Below, piece by piece: positions 41,018 to 50,656 of a stretch of DNA of 64,000 nucleotides. The stretch comes from Pelomonas sp. Root1237 (GTDB lineage Bacteria > Pseudomonadota > Gammaproteobacteria > Burkholderiales > Burkholderiaceae_C). The stretch spans positions 1,030,205 through 1,094,204 of the forward strand of contig NZ_LMDK01000012.1 of assembly GCF_001425055.1 (NCBI RefSeq), read 5' to 3'. The notes below the pieces were generated by a model. That model was not told the DNA's origin and ran no database searches. It worked only from the letters and a program-made list of their open reading frames with translations. Positions within the stretch are counted from its first letter, which is position 1, and every line of letters starts with the position of its first letter. The position numbers and the translations under genes are program-made.

Positions 41018-42646
41018 TCAGGCGACCAGCACGGGCCGCGGCGAGTCGAGTTCTTCAAGCCAGCCGCGCCGCAGTTCGGGTACGGCTCGCGCGAGCTGCT
41101 CGTAGTAGGGGTGGTGCGGCCCGCGGTCATAGTCGGCCCGCGCCACCTGGGCCAGCTTGCAGCCATGCCGCATGACGACGATCTCGTCGCAGACCGCGCG
41201 GACCGTGTGCAGGTCATGGCTGATGAACAGGATGGACAAGCCCAGCTCGCGGCGCAGTTCCGCGATCAGGTCGAGCACGGCGGCGCCGACGACCGTGTCC
41301 AGCGCCGAGGTGACCTCGTCGCACAGCAGCAGCTCAGGCTCGGCGGCCAGCGCCCGCGCCAGGTTGACACGCTGCTTCTGGCCGCCCGACAGCCCGCCGG
41401 GCAGGCGGCCAGCGACGTTGGCCGGCAGCTTCACCAGGTCCAGCAGCTCGGCGATGCGGCGCTGCAGGGCAGCACCTTTCATGCCGCGGTAGAACTGCAG
41501 CGGCCGCGCGAGGATGCTTTCGATGGTCTGCGACGGGTTCAGCGCCGTGTCGGCCGACTGGAAGACGATCTGGATGCGGCGCAGGTCCTCCTTGCTGCGT
41601 GCGCCAAGCGTTGGCGCCAGGGGCCGGCCGTCGAAACGGATGGTGCCGGCGCTCGGTCCCAGCAAGCCCGCGACGGCGCGGGCCAGCGTCGTCTTGCCGG
41701 AGCCCGATTCGCCGATGACGCCGACGGCCTGGCCGCGCTCCAGCCGCAGGTCGATGTCCTGCAGGATGCACACCCGCGGCCGGCCCTGGGCATCCCGCGC
41801 GCCGTAGCCGGCGCTCAGGCCGCTGACCTCCAGCAGCGTCGGCGTGCTGCCGGCGTCATGGCCCGCATCGCGCGCCACCGGCCGTGCGGCGGCCAGCAGT
41901 TCGCGGGTGTACTCATGCGCTGGCTGGCCGATCACACGGTCGGTGCCACCCAGCTCCTGCATGCAGCCACCGCGCAGCACCAAGATGTGATCGGCCATCT
42001 GGGCCACGACCGCCAGGTCATGACTGACGTAGACCGCCGTGACCTGGCGCTCGCGCACCACCCGCTTGAAGGCGCGCAGCACCTCCACCTGCGTCGTCAC
42101 GTCCAGCGCCGTGGTCGGCTCGTCGAGGATGACAACATCGGGGTCGGTGATCAGCGCCATCGCCGCCATCAGCCGCTGCAGCTGGCCGCCTGACACCTGG
42201 TGCGGGTAGCGCGCGCCAATGCCTTCAGGATCGGGCAGCGCCAGCTCGCGGAACAGCGCAATCGCCTTCAGTTCAGCCGCCGGGCGCGACAGCGTGCCGT
42301 GCAGCGTCGCCGGCTCCACGACCTGGTCGAGGATGGTGCGCGACGGGTTGAACGACGCCGCCGCGCTCTGCGCGATGTAGGTGACCTTGCGGCCGCGCAG
42401 GCCGCGCAGCTGGCGCGGGTCGAGCTTGAGCACGTCGACATCGCCGATGCGGACCTGCCCCGCCGCGATGCGGCAGCCTTGACGCGCATAGCCCATCAGG
42501 GCCAGCGCCGTGGTCGTCTTGCCCGAGCCGGACTCGCCGATCAGCGCCAGCACTTCACCGGGGTGGATCGTGAACGACAGCGCGTCGACCAGCGTCGCGT
42601 CGCCGGCTGTGACCGTCAGATTGCTCACTTCAACAAGGCTGCCCAT
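41018..42646 (-). CDS. Fused double ATPase of a dipeptide-type ABC importer (DppD-DppF)
   Basis: A 542-residue protein with two complete ATP-binding cassettes. Each has Walker A 'GESGSGKTT', a signature ('VSGGQLQRL' and 'LSGGQKQRV') and Walker B ('VVILDEPTTALD' and 'LLLCDEVTSALD'). Cassette one covers about residues 1-255 and cassette two 270-530, each with the oligopeptide-transporter C-terminal extension ('HPYYEQLARAVPEL'). Its start shares one base with the DppC stop (TGATG). It powers the importer made with the two permeases and the binding protein in the same operon. Confidence 0.92.
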   Translation of the reverse strand: MGSLVEVSNLTVTAGDATLVDALSFTIHPGEVLALIGESGSGKTTTALALMGYARQGCRIAAGQVRIGDVDVLKLDPRQLRGLRGRKVTYIAQSAAASFNPSRTILDQVVEPATLHGTLSRPAAELKAIALFRELALPDPEGIGARYPHQVSGGQLQRLMAAMALITDPDVVILDEPTTALDVTTQVEVLRAFKRVVRERQVTAVYVSHDLAVVAQMADHILVLRGGCMQELGGTDRVIGQPAHEYTRELLAAARPVARDAGHDAGSTPTLLEVSGLSAGYGARDAQGRPRVCILQDIDLRLERGQAVGVIGESGSGKTTLARAVAGLLGPSAGTIRFDGRPLAPTLGARSKEDLRRIQIVFQSADTALNPSQTIESILARPLQFYRGMKGAALQRRIAELLDLVKLPANVAGRLPGGLSGGQKQRVNLARALAAEPELLLCDEVTSALDTVVGAAVLDLIAELRRELGLSILFISHDLHTVRAVCDEIVVMRHGCKLAQVARADYDRGPHHPYYEQLARAVPELRRGWLEELDSPRPVLVA

Positions 42647-43515
42647 CAGCGTGCTCCCCTCTCGCGGGCCTTGCGACCCGGCAGGTTGTCGATCACCAGA
42701 TTCACGGCGATGGTCAGGCTGGCTATTGCCCCGGCCGGCGCAATCACCGAGGCGCCACCATCGGCCAGCGCGCCGATGTTCTCGCGCACCAGCGAACCCC
42801 AGTCCGCCATCGGCGGCTGCACGCCCAGGCCGAGAAAGCTCAAGGACGCCAGCAGCAGCACGACGTAGACGAAGCGCAGCCCCAGGTCGGCCAGCATCGG
42901 GCCGAGGATGTTGGGCAGGATCTCGCGCCGCATCACATACCAGGTGCCCTCGCCGCGCGTGCGGGCCACGGTGACGTAGTCCATCGCATTGATGTTCACG
43001 GCCAGCGAGCGGCCGATGCGGTAGGCGCCCGGCACATAGATGACGGCGGCCGTCAGGATCAGCACGGGCACCGACGAACCGAAGCCGGCCACGATCAGCA
43101 GCGCGAACATCTTGCTCGGAATGGCCGTCAGCGTGTCCAGCAGGCGGCTCAAGGTCCCGTCGATCCAGCGCCCGCTGGCGGCCGCCAGCAGCGCCAGCAA
43201 GGTGCCCGTGCCGCTGGCCAGCAGTGTGGCGACCAGAGCCACGCCGACGGTGTAGCGGGCACCTTCGATGACGCGGGCCAGCATGTCGCGGCCCAGATAG
43301 TCGGTGCCCAGCCAGTGGTGAGCGTTGATGGGTGCGAACACGGCACCACCGCCCTGGGCGCCGCTGCGGGCCAGCAGCGCGGGGCCGAACAGTGCGGCCA
43401 GGACCCAGAAGGTCAGGACCACGAGGCCGAGCAGACCCGAAGGGCCGAACTGCGCGAGCCGGCGGCGCCAGGCCACCGAGCGCCCGACAGGCAGGGGAAT
43501 GGAAATGACGGTCAT
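42646..43515 (-). CDS. ABC importer permease, DppC-type
   Basis: A 289-residue inner-membrane permease with about six helices and the inner-membrane-loop (EAA) motif 'MDYVTVARTRGEGTWYVMRREILPN' region near residues 175-200. The 'HWLGTDYLGRDMLARVIEGAR' segment at about residue 65 is typical of DppC/OppC. It pairs with the DppB-type permease encoded 13 bases upstream. Confidence 0.9.
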   Translation of the reverse strand: MTVISIPLPVGRSVAWRRRLAQFGPSGLLGLVVLTFWVLAALFGPALLARSGAQGGGAVFAPINAHHWLGTDYLGRDMLARVIEGARYTVGVALVATLLASGTGTLLALLAAASGRWIDGTLSRLLDTLTAIPSKMFALLIVAGFGSSVPVLILTAAVIYVPGAYRIGRSLAVNINAMDYVTVARTRGEGTWYVMRREILPNILGPMLADLGLRFVYVVLLLASLSFLGLGVQPPMADWGSLVRENIGALADGGASVIAPAGAIASLTIAVNLVIDNLPGRKARERGAR

Positions 43516-43528
43516 GCCTGTGCTCCGT

Positions 43529-44485
43529 TCAGCGGTGACGCAGCCGCGGGTTGGCGACGATGCCGCAGATGTCCGCGGCCGTGACGAGGATCAGATAGCC
43601 GCTGCAGAACAGCATGGCGCAGGCCTGCACCAGTGGCGTGTCGCGTTGCGCGACGCCGTCGACCATCAGCTTGGCCACGCCGGGATAGTTGAAGATCGTC
43701 TCGACGATGATCACGCCGCCCAGCAGGTAGGACAGGCTCAGCGCCACCGCGTTGGCAATCGGGCCGACGGCGTTCGGCAGCGCATGGCACATGACGATGC
43801 GCAGCGACGAGGCGCCCTTCAAGCGGACCATCTCGATGTAGGGCGCCTCCAGCTGGTCGATGACCGCCGCACGCGTCATGCGCATCATCTGGGCGACGAT
43901 CACGCAGGTCAGCGTCAGCACCGGCATCGCGAAGGCCTTCAGCAGCTGACCCATCGATTCGATGTCGTTGACATAGGACAGCGCGGGCAGCCAGCGCAGT
44001 TGCACCGCGAACACCAGCACCGCCAGCGTCGCGATCAGGAACTCCGGCACCGAGACGACACCCACCGAGGCCGTGGACGCAGCGCGGTCGAACCACGAGC
44101 CCCGCCACACCGCCGACGCGATGCCGGCGGCCAGCGCGATCGGTACCGAGAACAGCGCCGTGATGGCGGCCAGCAGCAGCGAGTTGGGCAGCCGCGAGCC
44201 GATCAGCTCGGCCACCGGCTGGTAGGCCGTGACGGACTTGCCGAAGTCGCCGCGCGCCAGGCCGCCCAGCCAGCGCAGGTAGCGCGTAGGGGCCGAGGCG
44301 TCCAGGCCCATCTGCGCCCGCAGTGCAGCCAGGGCCTCGGGCGTGGCGTCCTGGCCGAGCTGCTCCTGGGCCGCGTCGCCGGGCAGCACCGCCGTCACGG
44401 CGAAGACGATCACCGACACCGCCAGCAGCGACAGCAGCGACAACGCGACGCGCTGCGCGAGCAGCTTGAGGATGATCCCGTTCAT
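43529..44485 (-). CDS. ABC importer permease, DppB-type
   Basis: A 318-residue permease. The start 'RVALSLLSLLAVSVIVFAV' followed by 'LPGDAAQEQLG' and 'RYLRWLGGLARGDFGKS' is the classic DppB/OppB N-terminus. The EAA loop is in 'YIEMVRLKGASSLRIVMCHA'. About six membrane helices. It lies 24 bases downstream of the binding-protein gene. Confidence 0.9.
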   Translation of the reverse strand: MNGIILKLLAQRVALSLLSLLAVSVIVFAVTAVLPGDAAQEQLGQDATPEALAALRAQMGLDASAPTRYLRWLGGLARGDFGKSVTAYQPVAELIGSRLPNSLLLAAITALFSVPIALAAGIASAVWRGSWFDRAASTASVGVVSVPEFLIATLAVLVFAVQLRWLPALSYVNDIESMGQLLKAFAMPVLTLTCVIVAQMMRMTRAAVIDQLEAPYIEMVRLKGASSLRIVMCHALPNAVGPIANAVALSLSYLLGGVIIVETIFNYPGVAKLMVDGVAQRDTPLVQACAMLFCSGYLILVTAADICGIVANPRLRHR

Positions 44486-44509
44486 AGGATGCCTTGTGCG
44501 GTGGGGGTG

Positions 44510-46126
44510 TCAGGCGGCGAGCCAGACGTTCTCGGCAAAGTTGTAGCCCATCAACCCGCCCAGCGGGATGGGCGACAGGCCCTTGACCTTGGTGCTGTGG
44601 CCGTCAAGGCTGGCCAGGAACAGCGGGATGCCGATGCCGGCCTCCTGGTGGATCAGCGTCTGCATGTCGGCATACATCTGGCGGCGCTTGGCGAGGTCGG
44701 TCTCACCGCGCGCGGCGACGAGCAGCTGGTCGAACTTCTCGTTCTTCCAGCGCGACTCGTTCCACTGCGCATCCGACTTGAAGAACTGCGTCAGCAGCAT
44801 GTCGGCGCTGGGCCGGGGGTTGACGTTGCCGAAGCCGACGGCGCTGTTGAGCCAGTGGTTGGACCAGTAGCCATCGGCCGGCATGCGCTTGACGTCGATG
44901 TCCAGACCGACCTCCTTGGCCGTCTGCTGCAGCATCAGCGCCATCTCGACCGAGTACAGCGCCGCAGGCGAACACACCACCGGCACCGCGCTCGAGACGC
45001 CCGCCTTCTTCAGGTGGAACTTCGCCTTCTCGGGGTCGAAGGCGCGCTGCGGCAGGCCGGCGAAGTGGAAGCGGTTGGTCGGGTCGATCGGCTGGTCGTT
45101 GCCGATGACGGCCTGGTCGAGGGCGATGGTCTTCCTCATCTGCTCGCGGTCGAACAGATGCTTCATGCCCAGCACGAAGTCGGGGTTGGCGCCAGGGCCG
45201 GTGTCGCGCCGCATGGTCAGGTCGGAGTACTGGCCCGACTGCGTCTTGAACACGGCGAAGCCCGGCGTGCCGGCGATGCGTGCCAGTGAGCGCGGGTTGA
45301 CGGCACCGACAAGGTCAATGCCACCTGACAGCAGCGCGTTGACGCGGGCGTTCTCGTCGCTGATGCCGACGAACTCGATCTCGTCCAGGTAGGGCTTGCC
45401 GGGCTTCCAGTAAGCCTCATTGCGCACGACGACCGAGCGCACGCCGGGCTTGAACTCCTTGAGCTTGTAGGGGCCGGTGCCGATGCCGGTGTTGAAGTCG
45501 GTCGTGCCGTCCTTGACGATGTGAAAGTGGAAGGTGCCCAGGATGACCGGCAGGTCGGCGTTCGGCGCGGCGAGCACGATGGTCACCTCGTTCGGGCCGC
45601 TGGCCTTGATGCTCTCGATCTGGTCGGTCTGAACCTTGGCCTTGCTGGCCGTGGCGGGGTCCTTGTGGCGCGAGATCGAGTAGACGACGTCGGCCGGGGT
45701 CAGCGCCTTGCCGTCATGGAAGGTGACGCCTTTGCGCAGTGTGAACACCCAGGTCTTGGCGTCCTTGGTGTCGAAGCGCTCGGCCAGGGCCGGCTGCGGC
45801 GTCAGGCTGCCGTCCAGCGACGTGAGCCCGTTGTAGAGCATGTTGCAGCGCGAGTAGTCGGCCTGGTTGGACTGCTTGGCCGGGTCCAGCGTGTCGCTGG
45901 CCGCGGCCGTGGCGCCGGCCACGCGCAGCTTGCCACCGCGCTTGGGCGCCTGCGCATGGGCCGACATCGCGCTGCCCGCGAGCGCACCGGCGAGGCCGGC
46001 CTGCATGCCCGCCCCGACGAGCAGGCCGAGGATGTCGCGGCGGCTGGCGCCGCGTTTCAGCGCTTCGAACAAGCGCTGGCTGTCGTGCGGGCCGACAAGG
46101 GCTTCGAGGGGTTGGCGATGGCTCAT
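44510..46126 (-). CDS. Periplasmic substrate-binding protein, peptide/opine family 5
   Basis: A 538-residue solute-binding protein, start at the ATG at 46126. It has a twin-arginine-style leader ('SRRDILGLLVGAGMQAGL') with cleavage near 'SAHAQ'. The family 5 signature is 'WVFTLRKGVTFHDGKALTPADVVYS' (residues about 110-135), with 'GTGPYKLKEFKPG' later. Family members bind peptides, opines, nickel or amines. It supplies the ABC importer of this operon; the ligand is not predictable from sequence alone. Confidence 0.9.
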   Translation of the reverse strand: MSHRQPLEALVGPHDSQRLFEALKRGASRRDILGLLVGAGMQAGLAGALAGSAMSAHAQAPKRGGKLRVAGATAAASDTLDPAKQSNQADYSRCNMLYNGLTSLDGSLTPQPALAERFDTKDAKTWVFTLRKGVTFHDGKALTPADVVYSISRHKDPATASKAKVQTDQIESIKASGPNEVTIVLAAPNADLPVILGTFHFHIVKDGTTDFNTGIGTGPYKLKEFKPGVRSVVVRNEAYWKPGKPYLDEIEFVGISDENARVNALLSGGIDLVGAVNPRSLARIAGTPGFAVFKTQSGQYSDLTMRRDTGPGANPDFVLGMKHLFDREQMRKTIALDQAVIGNDQPIDPTNRFHFAGLPQRAFDPEKAKFHLKKAGVSSAVPVVCSPAALYSVEMALMLQQTAKEVGLDIDVKRMPADGYWSNHWLNSAVGFGNVNPRPSADMLLTQFFKSDAQWNESRWKNEKFDQLLVAARGETDLAKRRQMYADMQTLIHQEAGIGIPLFLASLDGHSTKVKGLSPIPLGGLMGYNFAENVWLAA

Positions 46127-46200
46127 GGTGTGTTTCTCGTTCAGTGTTCTGTGGGGGTGACGAGTTCGGGGCGGGTCTTGGGAGAACCGCCCGCTCCAGG

Positions 46201-47490
46201 CTAGGCGAGGCGATCCTTCAGCCGGTAGTACAGGCCGACGGCGGGCAGGAACCAGGGCGGGCCGACATGGCCGGGAATGGCCGGCCAGGCACGGTCCGCC
46301 CACGGGTTGGCGGCGGTGTCGCCGCCCATCAGCGCGGCCATGCGCTGGCCCATCAGCACCGACATCTGCGTGCCGTGGCCGCTGTAGCCCATCGTGTAGT
46401 ACAGGCCGTCGCGCTCGCCGGCATGGGGCAGGCGGTCCTGTGTCATGTCGACGAGGCCGCCCCAACAGTAGTCCAGCCGCACGCCGGCCAGTTGCGGAAA
46501 GGTCTCCAGCAGGCCGGCGCGCAGGACCTCGCCGCTGGCGGCGTCCTGCTGCGGGCTGCTGATCGCGAAGCGAGCGCGGCCGCCGAAGACGAGCCGGTGG
46601 TCGGCCGTCAGTCGGAAGTAGTGGTGGATGTTGGCCACCGTCGTGTAGGTGCGGCGCGCCGCCAGCAGCGCGGCCGCGCGCTCCGCGCCGAGCGGCTCGG
46701 TCACGACGATGAAGCTGCCGATGGGCACGATGCGCCGGCGCAGCCAGCCGAAGCTGCGGTAGCCGCCGTGGCGCGAAGCCCCGGTGGCCAGCAGCACCTG
46801 GTCGGCCGCCACGGTGCCGCGCGTGGTGTGCAGGCGGTGGGCGTGGCCGTGGGTGCGCTCAATCCGCTGCACGCAGGTGCCGGTGAAGATGCCCGCGCCC
46901 TGGCGCTCGGCGGCTTCGGCCAGGCCGTTGGCGAAGCGGCCCATGTGCATCTGGCCGCTGCGCCTGTAGAGCATGCCGCCGTGGAAACGCTCGCTCTGCA
47001 CCTCGGCACGCACGCTGGCAGCATCGAGGATCTCGGTGTCGGTGTCGACGCCGTCGGCATGCAGGCGCTCCACGCTGCGCCGCAGCGCCTCCAGCTGCGC
47101 CGGCCGTGTCGCCAGCTTGAGCTTGCCGGTGCGGCTGAAATCGCAGGCGATGCCTTCCTGCTGAACCAGCTGCGCCACGGTGTCGACGGCGTCGTCGTAG
47201 GCGCGGTACCAGGCGGCTGCCCGCTCGCGGCCATGGCGCGCGGCGGCTTCCGCATAGTCGACCGCCAGGCCGTTGTTCACATGGCCGCCATTGCGCCCCG
47301 AGGCTTCGGACGCGACGCGCGCACCAGCCTCCAGCACTGCCACCGTGGCACCGCGCTTGGCCAGCGCCAGGGCGGCGGACAGGCCGCTGAAGCCGCCGCC
47401 CACGATGGCGACGTCCACGCGCTGCGGCAGCTCGCGTGCTGCCGGCACGAACGCCGGCACGCTGTCGGTCCAGTAGGCATCGAGTTTCAT
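46201..47490 (-). CDS. FAD-dependent amine/amino-acid oxidase (PuuB-like)
   Basis: A 429-residue flavoprotein of the DAO family. The dinucleotide motif 'VAIVGGGFSGLSAALALAKR' is at residue about 27, followed by 'EASGRNGGHVNNGL', as in gamma-glutamylputrescine oxidase and related enzymes. The C-terminal 'YYTMGYSGHGTQMSVLMGQ' is the second FAD-contact region. It is encoded between the HAD enzyme and the binding-protein gene and probably oxidises the imported amine or a derivative to an aldehyde that the GabD-like enzyme then oxidises. Confidence 0.85.
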   Translation of the reverse strand: MKLDAYWTDSVPAFVPAARELPQRVDVAIVGGGFSGLSAALALAKRGATVAVLEAGARVASEASGRNGGHVNNGLAVDYAEAAARHGRERAAAWYRAYDDAVDTVAQLVQQEGIACDFSRTGKLKLATRPAQLEALRRSVERLHADGVDTDTEILDAASVRAEVQSERFHGGMLYRRSGQMHMGRFANGLAEAAERQGAGIFTGTCVQRIERTHGHAHRLHTTRGTVAADQVLLATGASRHGGYRSFGWLRRRIVPIGSFIVVTEPLGAERAAALLAARRTYTTVANIHHYFRLTADHRLVFGGRARFAISSPQQDAASGEVLRAGLLETFPQLAGVRLDYCWGGLVDMTQDRLPHAGERDGLYYTMGYSGHGTQMSVLMGQRMAALMGGDTAANPWADRAWPAIPGHVGPPWFLPAVGLYYRLKDRLA

Positions 47491-47510
47491 GGCCTGGCCG
47501 CTATCGACGT

Positions 47511-48176
47511 TCAGAGACCGACCACGCCGGCCAGGCCGCCGATGTCGGCGATCTCGGTGTAGCGGTAGCCCGGGCAGCCCGGGCCATGGCCGCGGTTGAC
47601 GAAGACCTTGTTGACGATGCCGATGTCGTCGGCCGACATCAGGTCGTAGCGCAGGCTGGAGGACACATGCAGCAGGTCCTCGGGGTTGCAGCCGAGCGAA
47701 TCGATCATGTACTCGAAGGCCTTCAGCCGCGGCTTGTAGGCCTGGGCTTGCTGGGCGGTGTAGACCCGGTGGAAGGGTGCGCCGAGCATGGCGACGTTGG
47801 ACTGGATCTGGTGGTCCATCGCGTTGGACAGGATCACGAGCGGGATCTCCTTGGCGACCTTGGCCAGGCCCGCGGGCACGTCGTCGTGCGGCCCCCAGGT
47901 GGGCACGGCATCGACGTAGCGCTGCGCCTCGGCGTCAAGGTACTGCAGCTTCCACTTGCGGCACAGCCGGCGCACCGCGTTCTTCAGCACCACGTCGTAC
48001 GGTTGCCAGTCGCCCAGCACTTCGTCGAAACGGTAGGCCGTGAAGTCGGCGATGAACTGCTCCATGCGCTCGGCCGGCACGCGGTCGAAGAAGATATCCC
48101 GTGTGATCTCCGCCATGCGGAAGCGGGTCAGGGTGCCGTAGCAATCGAAGGTGATGTACTTGGGTCGGATGCTCAT
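47511..48176 (-). CDS. Haloacid dehalogenase type II-like enzyme
   Basis: A 221-residue HAD protein. The nucleophile Asp is in 'ITFDCYGTLT', motif II in 'PLVILSNAMD', the Lys of motif III in 'QAYKPRLKAFEYM', and motif IV in 'SSLRYDLMSADDIG'. This is the layout of L-2-haloacid dehalogenases and related phosphatases. It is the first gene of the minus-strand catabolic operon. In similar loci such enzymes accompany amine oxidases and dipeptide transporters; whether it dehalogenates is unknown. Confidence 0.83.
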   Translation of the reverse strand: MSIRPKYITFDCYGTLTRFRMAEITRDIFFDRVPAERMEQFIADFTAYRFDEVLGDWQPYDVVLKNAVRRLCRKWKLQYLDAEAQRYVDAVPTWGPHDDVPAGLAKVAKEIPLVILSNAMDHQIQSNVAMLGAPFHRVYTAQQAQAYKPRLKAFEYMIDSLGCNPEDLLHVSSSLRYDLMSADDIGIVNKVFVNRGHGPGCPGYRYTEIADIGGLAGVVGL

Positions 48177-48672
48177 GTTGCGCGTCTCGCTCAGTGGGTT
48201 GTCATCAGGGCTTCATTGCAGCATGTGCAGTGAAGTGGTTTGTGGGGAAAACGGGCTGTCGCAGGCGCTGAAACTGCCGTTCGAAGGCGGCTCGGCGGCA
48301 TGCCCTGCGGCGTGCACTTGGACGGGGACGGGCGCCCTTCAATGGAACCCTGGAGGCACCAGCCGGTGGCGCAAATGCGGGACCGCGAATCGGCCTTGAG
48401 CAACCCCGGAGTCCGGGCGGCCATTGGCGAATGCGGCTGGGCGACTTGCATGCGATTGACCTGCGATGTCATGGGTGAATGGGCGCTGATGGTAGGGACG
48501 GCGCCGCGAAATTTGTGGTCGCAGACTGGCCCGCCGCAGCATTGAATGCCGTGCGCGGCGGGCCTCACAGCGCAAGCTGCCGAAATGGGTGGCAGGCCGT
48601 ATTTGGGCTGGCGCGGCACCCGCGAAAGGCTGCAACATCGGCAACCCCTTGCCCTTCAGGAGACCCCGCCAC
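48177..48672. other. Divergent intergenic region, no gene seen
   Basis: About 500 bases separating the minus-strand catabolic operon from the plus-strand GNAT gene. Frames here are short and unlike any family I know. The region should hold promoters for both directions, but I found no strong sigma-54 or FNR-type motif. Confidence 0.5.
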
Positions 48673-49560
48673 ATGGGTGCCCCCGCCACCACGAATGCAG
48701 TTCCCGCCGACGACGGCGTGCGGCTGCGCAAGATGAGTGCCGCTGATCTTGCGGCCGCTCACGACCTGTCCGACACGCTGCGCTGGCCCCACCGCCTGGC
48801 CGACTGGAAGCAGGTCTTCCACCACGCCGAGGGCGTCGTCGCCGAGCGCGACGGCGAGATCGTCGGCACCGCCCTGCGCTTTCGCTGGGGGGCGCAGGAC
48901 GCGACCATCGGCCTGGTCATCGTCGCGCCGGCGCAGCAGGGCCGGCGCATCGGCCACCGCCTGATGAGCGCGGTGCTTGATGGCCTGCAGGATTGCCGCG
49001 TTCGGCTCAACGCCACGCTCGAAGGGCGCGGCCTCTACGAGCGCCTGGGCTTCGTGCGCGTCGGCGAGCTGCGCCAGCACCAGGGCATCGCGCAACCGGC
49101 GCCGCTGGTGGCCCTGGATAGCGGCTGGCGTCTGCGGCCGGCGGGCGCTTCCGATGCGCCGGTGCTGAAGGCGCTCGACGCGCAAGCCTGCGGCATGCCG
49201 CGCGACGCGTTGATGGATGAACTGCTGGCCGAGGCAGAGTCCACCGTAGTGCTCGACGACGGCGGCACGGTGCGCGGCTTTGGCCTGCTGCGCCGCTTCG
49301 GCCGCGGCCACGCCATCGGGCCGGTCGTCGCGCCGGACGACGAAGGCGCCAAGGCCCTCATTGCCCACCTGGCCGGCACCAACGCCGGCCGCTTCACGCG
49401 CATCGACATCGACCTGGACAGCGGCCTGGCCGAATGGCTGGAGGCGATGGGCCTGCTGCGCGTGGACGCGCCGGTGGTCATGCAACGCGGCCCGGCTGCC
49501 AAGCCAGCGGCGCCGGGTGCGCCCAAGAGCTACGCCATCGTCACGCAGGCCTTGGGCTAA
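48673..49560 (+). CDS. GNAT-family acetyltransferase, probable two-domain
   Basis: A 295-residue protein; the ATG at 48673 follows AGGAG. The first half (residues about 15-140) is a GNAT fold with the acetyl-CoA loop 'VIVAPAQQGRRIGHRLMSAV'. The second half ('LRPAGASDAPVLKALDAQ' to 'RGFGLLRRFGRGHAIGPVVA') looks like the Acetyltransf_18-type domain found C-terminal to GNAT domains. The substrate is unknown. The gene starts the plus-strand set with GhrA-like reductase, aminotransferase and Lrp regulator. Confidence 0.82.
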   Translation: MGAPATTNAVPADDGVRLRKMSAADLAAAHDLSDTLRWPHRLADWKQVFHHAEGVVAERDGEIVGTALRFRWGAQDATIGLVIVAPAQQGRRIGHRLMSAVLDGLQDCRVRLNATLEGRGLYERLGFVRVGELRQHQGIAQPAPLVALDSGWRLRPAGASDAPVLKALDAQACGMPRDALMDELLAEAESTVVLDDGGTVRGFGLLRRFGRGHAIGPVVAPDDEGAKALIAHLAGTNAGRFTRIDIDLDSGLAEWLEAMGLLRVDAPVVMQRGPAAKPAAPGAPKSYAIVTQALG

Positions 49561-49718
49561 GAGGGTGAGAGCTTTTCATCCATGCCCGCCTTGCCCGCCA
49601 AAACGCCCTCGCCCGTCGTTGCAAATGCTCGCCATAGCCCGCTATGGCTGCGCTTTGCGCCTAGTTCGAGGGCGTTTTGACGCGCCTTTCGGGCACGTCT
49701 GAAAAACTCTCACCCTCT
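49560..49718. repeat. Nested palindromic intergenic element (MITE/REPIN-like)
   Basis: Three nested inverted repeats fill almost the whole gap between two genes. Outer arms at 49561-49578 and 49700-49717 match at 17 of 18 bases (GAGGGTGAGAGCTTTTCA and its partner). Middle arms AAAACGCCCTCG (49600-49611) and CGAGGGCGTTTT (49667-49678) match perfectly. An inner hairpin GCCATAGC-CC-GCTATGGC centres at about 49640. It carries no open frame. Its layout suggests a small non-autonomous mobile element; it could also act as a bidirectional terminator or RNA processing site. Confidence 0.7.
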
Positions 49719-49726
49719 GAGGCGCC

Positions 49727-50656
49727 ATGACCACCTTCCTCTACATAGCCGACGCCGAGCGCGGCCGGCGCTGGGGCGAACTGTTCCGCCACGGCGCGCC
49801 AACGCTGGACTTCCGGCTCTGGCCGGACGTGGGCGATCCAGCCCAAGTTCAATACCTCGCCACCTGGCAGCAGCCCGAGCAGCTGGCCCAGCGCTTCCCG
49901 AACCTGAAGCTGCTGTTCTCGACCGGCGCCGGTGTGGACCAGTTCGACCTCGCCGCGCTGCCACCGACTGTCTCGCTGGTGCGCATGGTCGAGCCCGGCA
50001 TCGTGCAGGGCATGGTCGAGTACGTGCTGCATGCCGTGCTGGATATGCACCGCGACCGCCCCGCCTACCGGCGCCAGCAGGCCCAGGGGCTGTGGCGGCC
50101 TTTGCCGGTGCGTACCGCGGCGCAGTGCCGCGTCGGCGTGCTGGGGCTGGGCTCACTTGGCGAAGCCGTGCTGCAGGCGCTGCGCGGCCTGGGCTTTGAC
50201 TGCGCCGGCTGGAGCCGCAGCCGGCGCAGCATCGACGGCGTGCGGTGTTTTGCCGGTGAGGGCGAGCGCGCTGCCTTCCTGGGCCGCAGCGACATCCTGG
50301 TCTGCCTGCTGCCACTGACCGACGCGACGCGCGGCCTGCTCAACAGCGCGTTGTTCAACGCACTGCCGCGCGGCGCGGCGCTGGTTCACGTCGGCCGCGG
50401 CCCGCAGCTGGTGAGCGCAGACCTGTTGCGCGCCCTTGACGACGGCCGCCTCGGCGAAGCCGTGCTCGACGTGACCGATCCCGAGCCCCTGCCGGCGGAC
50501 GACCCGCTGTGGCGCCATCCGCGCGTGCAGATCACGCCGCACATCGCCAGCATGACGCAGCCTGACACGGCGGCCGCGGTGGTGCTGGACAACCTGCGGC
50601 GTTTCGAAGCCGGGCTGCCGCTGGTGGGCCTGGTGGATCGCAGCAAAGGCTATTGA
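49727..50656 (+). CDS. GhrA-like glyoxylate/hydroxypyruvate reductase
   Basis: A 309-residue D-2-hydroxyacid dehydrogenase. The nucleotide-binding motif 'VGVLGLGSLGEAVLQAL' begins near residue 136. The catalytic Arg lies in 'VHVGRGPQLV', the Glu in 'DVTDPEPLP' and the His in 'QITPHIASMT'. The N-terminus 'FLYIADAERGRRWGELF' and length fit the GhrA subgroup, which reduces glyoxylate or hydroxypyruvate. It lies between the palindromic element and the aminotransferase gene and may recycle a 2-oxo acid from amino-acid breakdown. Confidence 0.85.
   Translation: MTTFLYIADAERGRRWGELFRHGAPTLDFRLWPDVGDPAQVQYLATWQQPEQLAQRFPNLKLLFSTGAGVDQFDLAALPPTVSLVRMVEPGIVQGMVEYVLHAVLDMHRDRPAYRRQQAQGLWRPLPVRTAAQCRVGVLGLGSLGEAVLQALRGLGFDCAGWSRSRRSIDGVRCFAGEGERAAFLGRSDILVCLLPLTDATRGLLNSALFNALPRGAALVHVGRGPQLVSADLLRALDDGRLGEAVLDVTDPEPLPADDPLWRHPRVQITPHIASMTQPDTAAAVVLDNLRRFEAGLPLVGLVDRSKGY

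Noticed and set aside
43325-45289. 654-codon plus-strand frame
   Set aside because: Antisense to the ABC permease and binding-protein genes; strongly Arg/His/Gln-biased.
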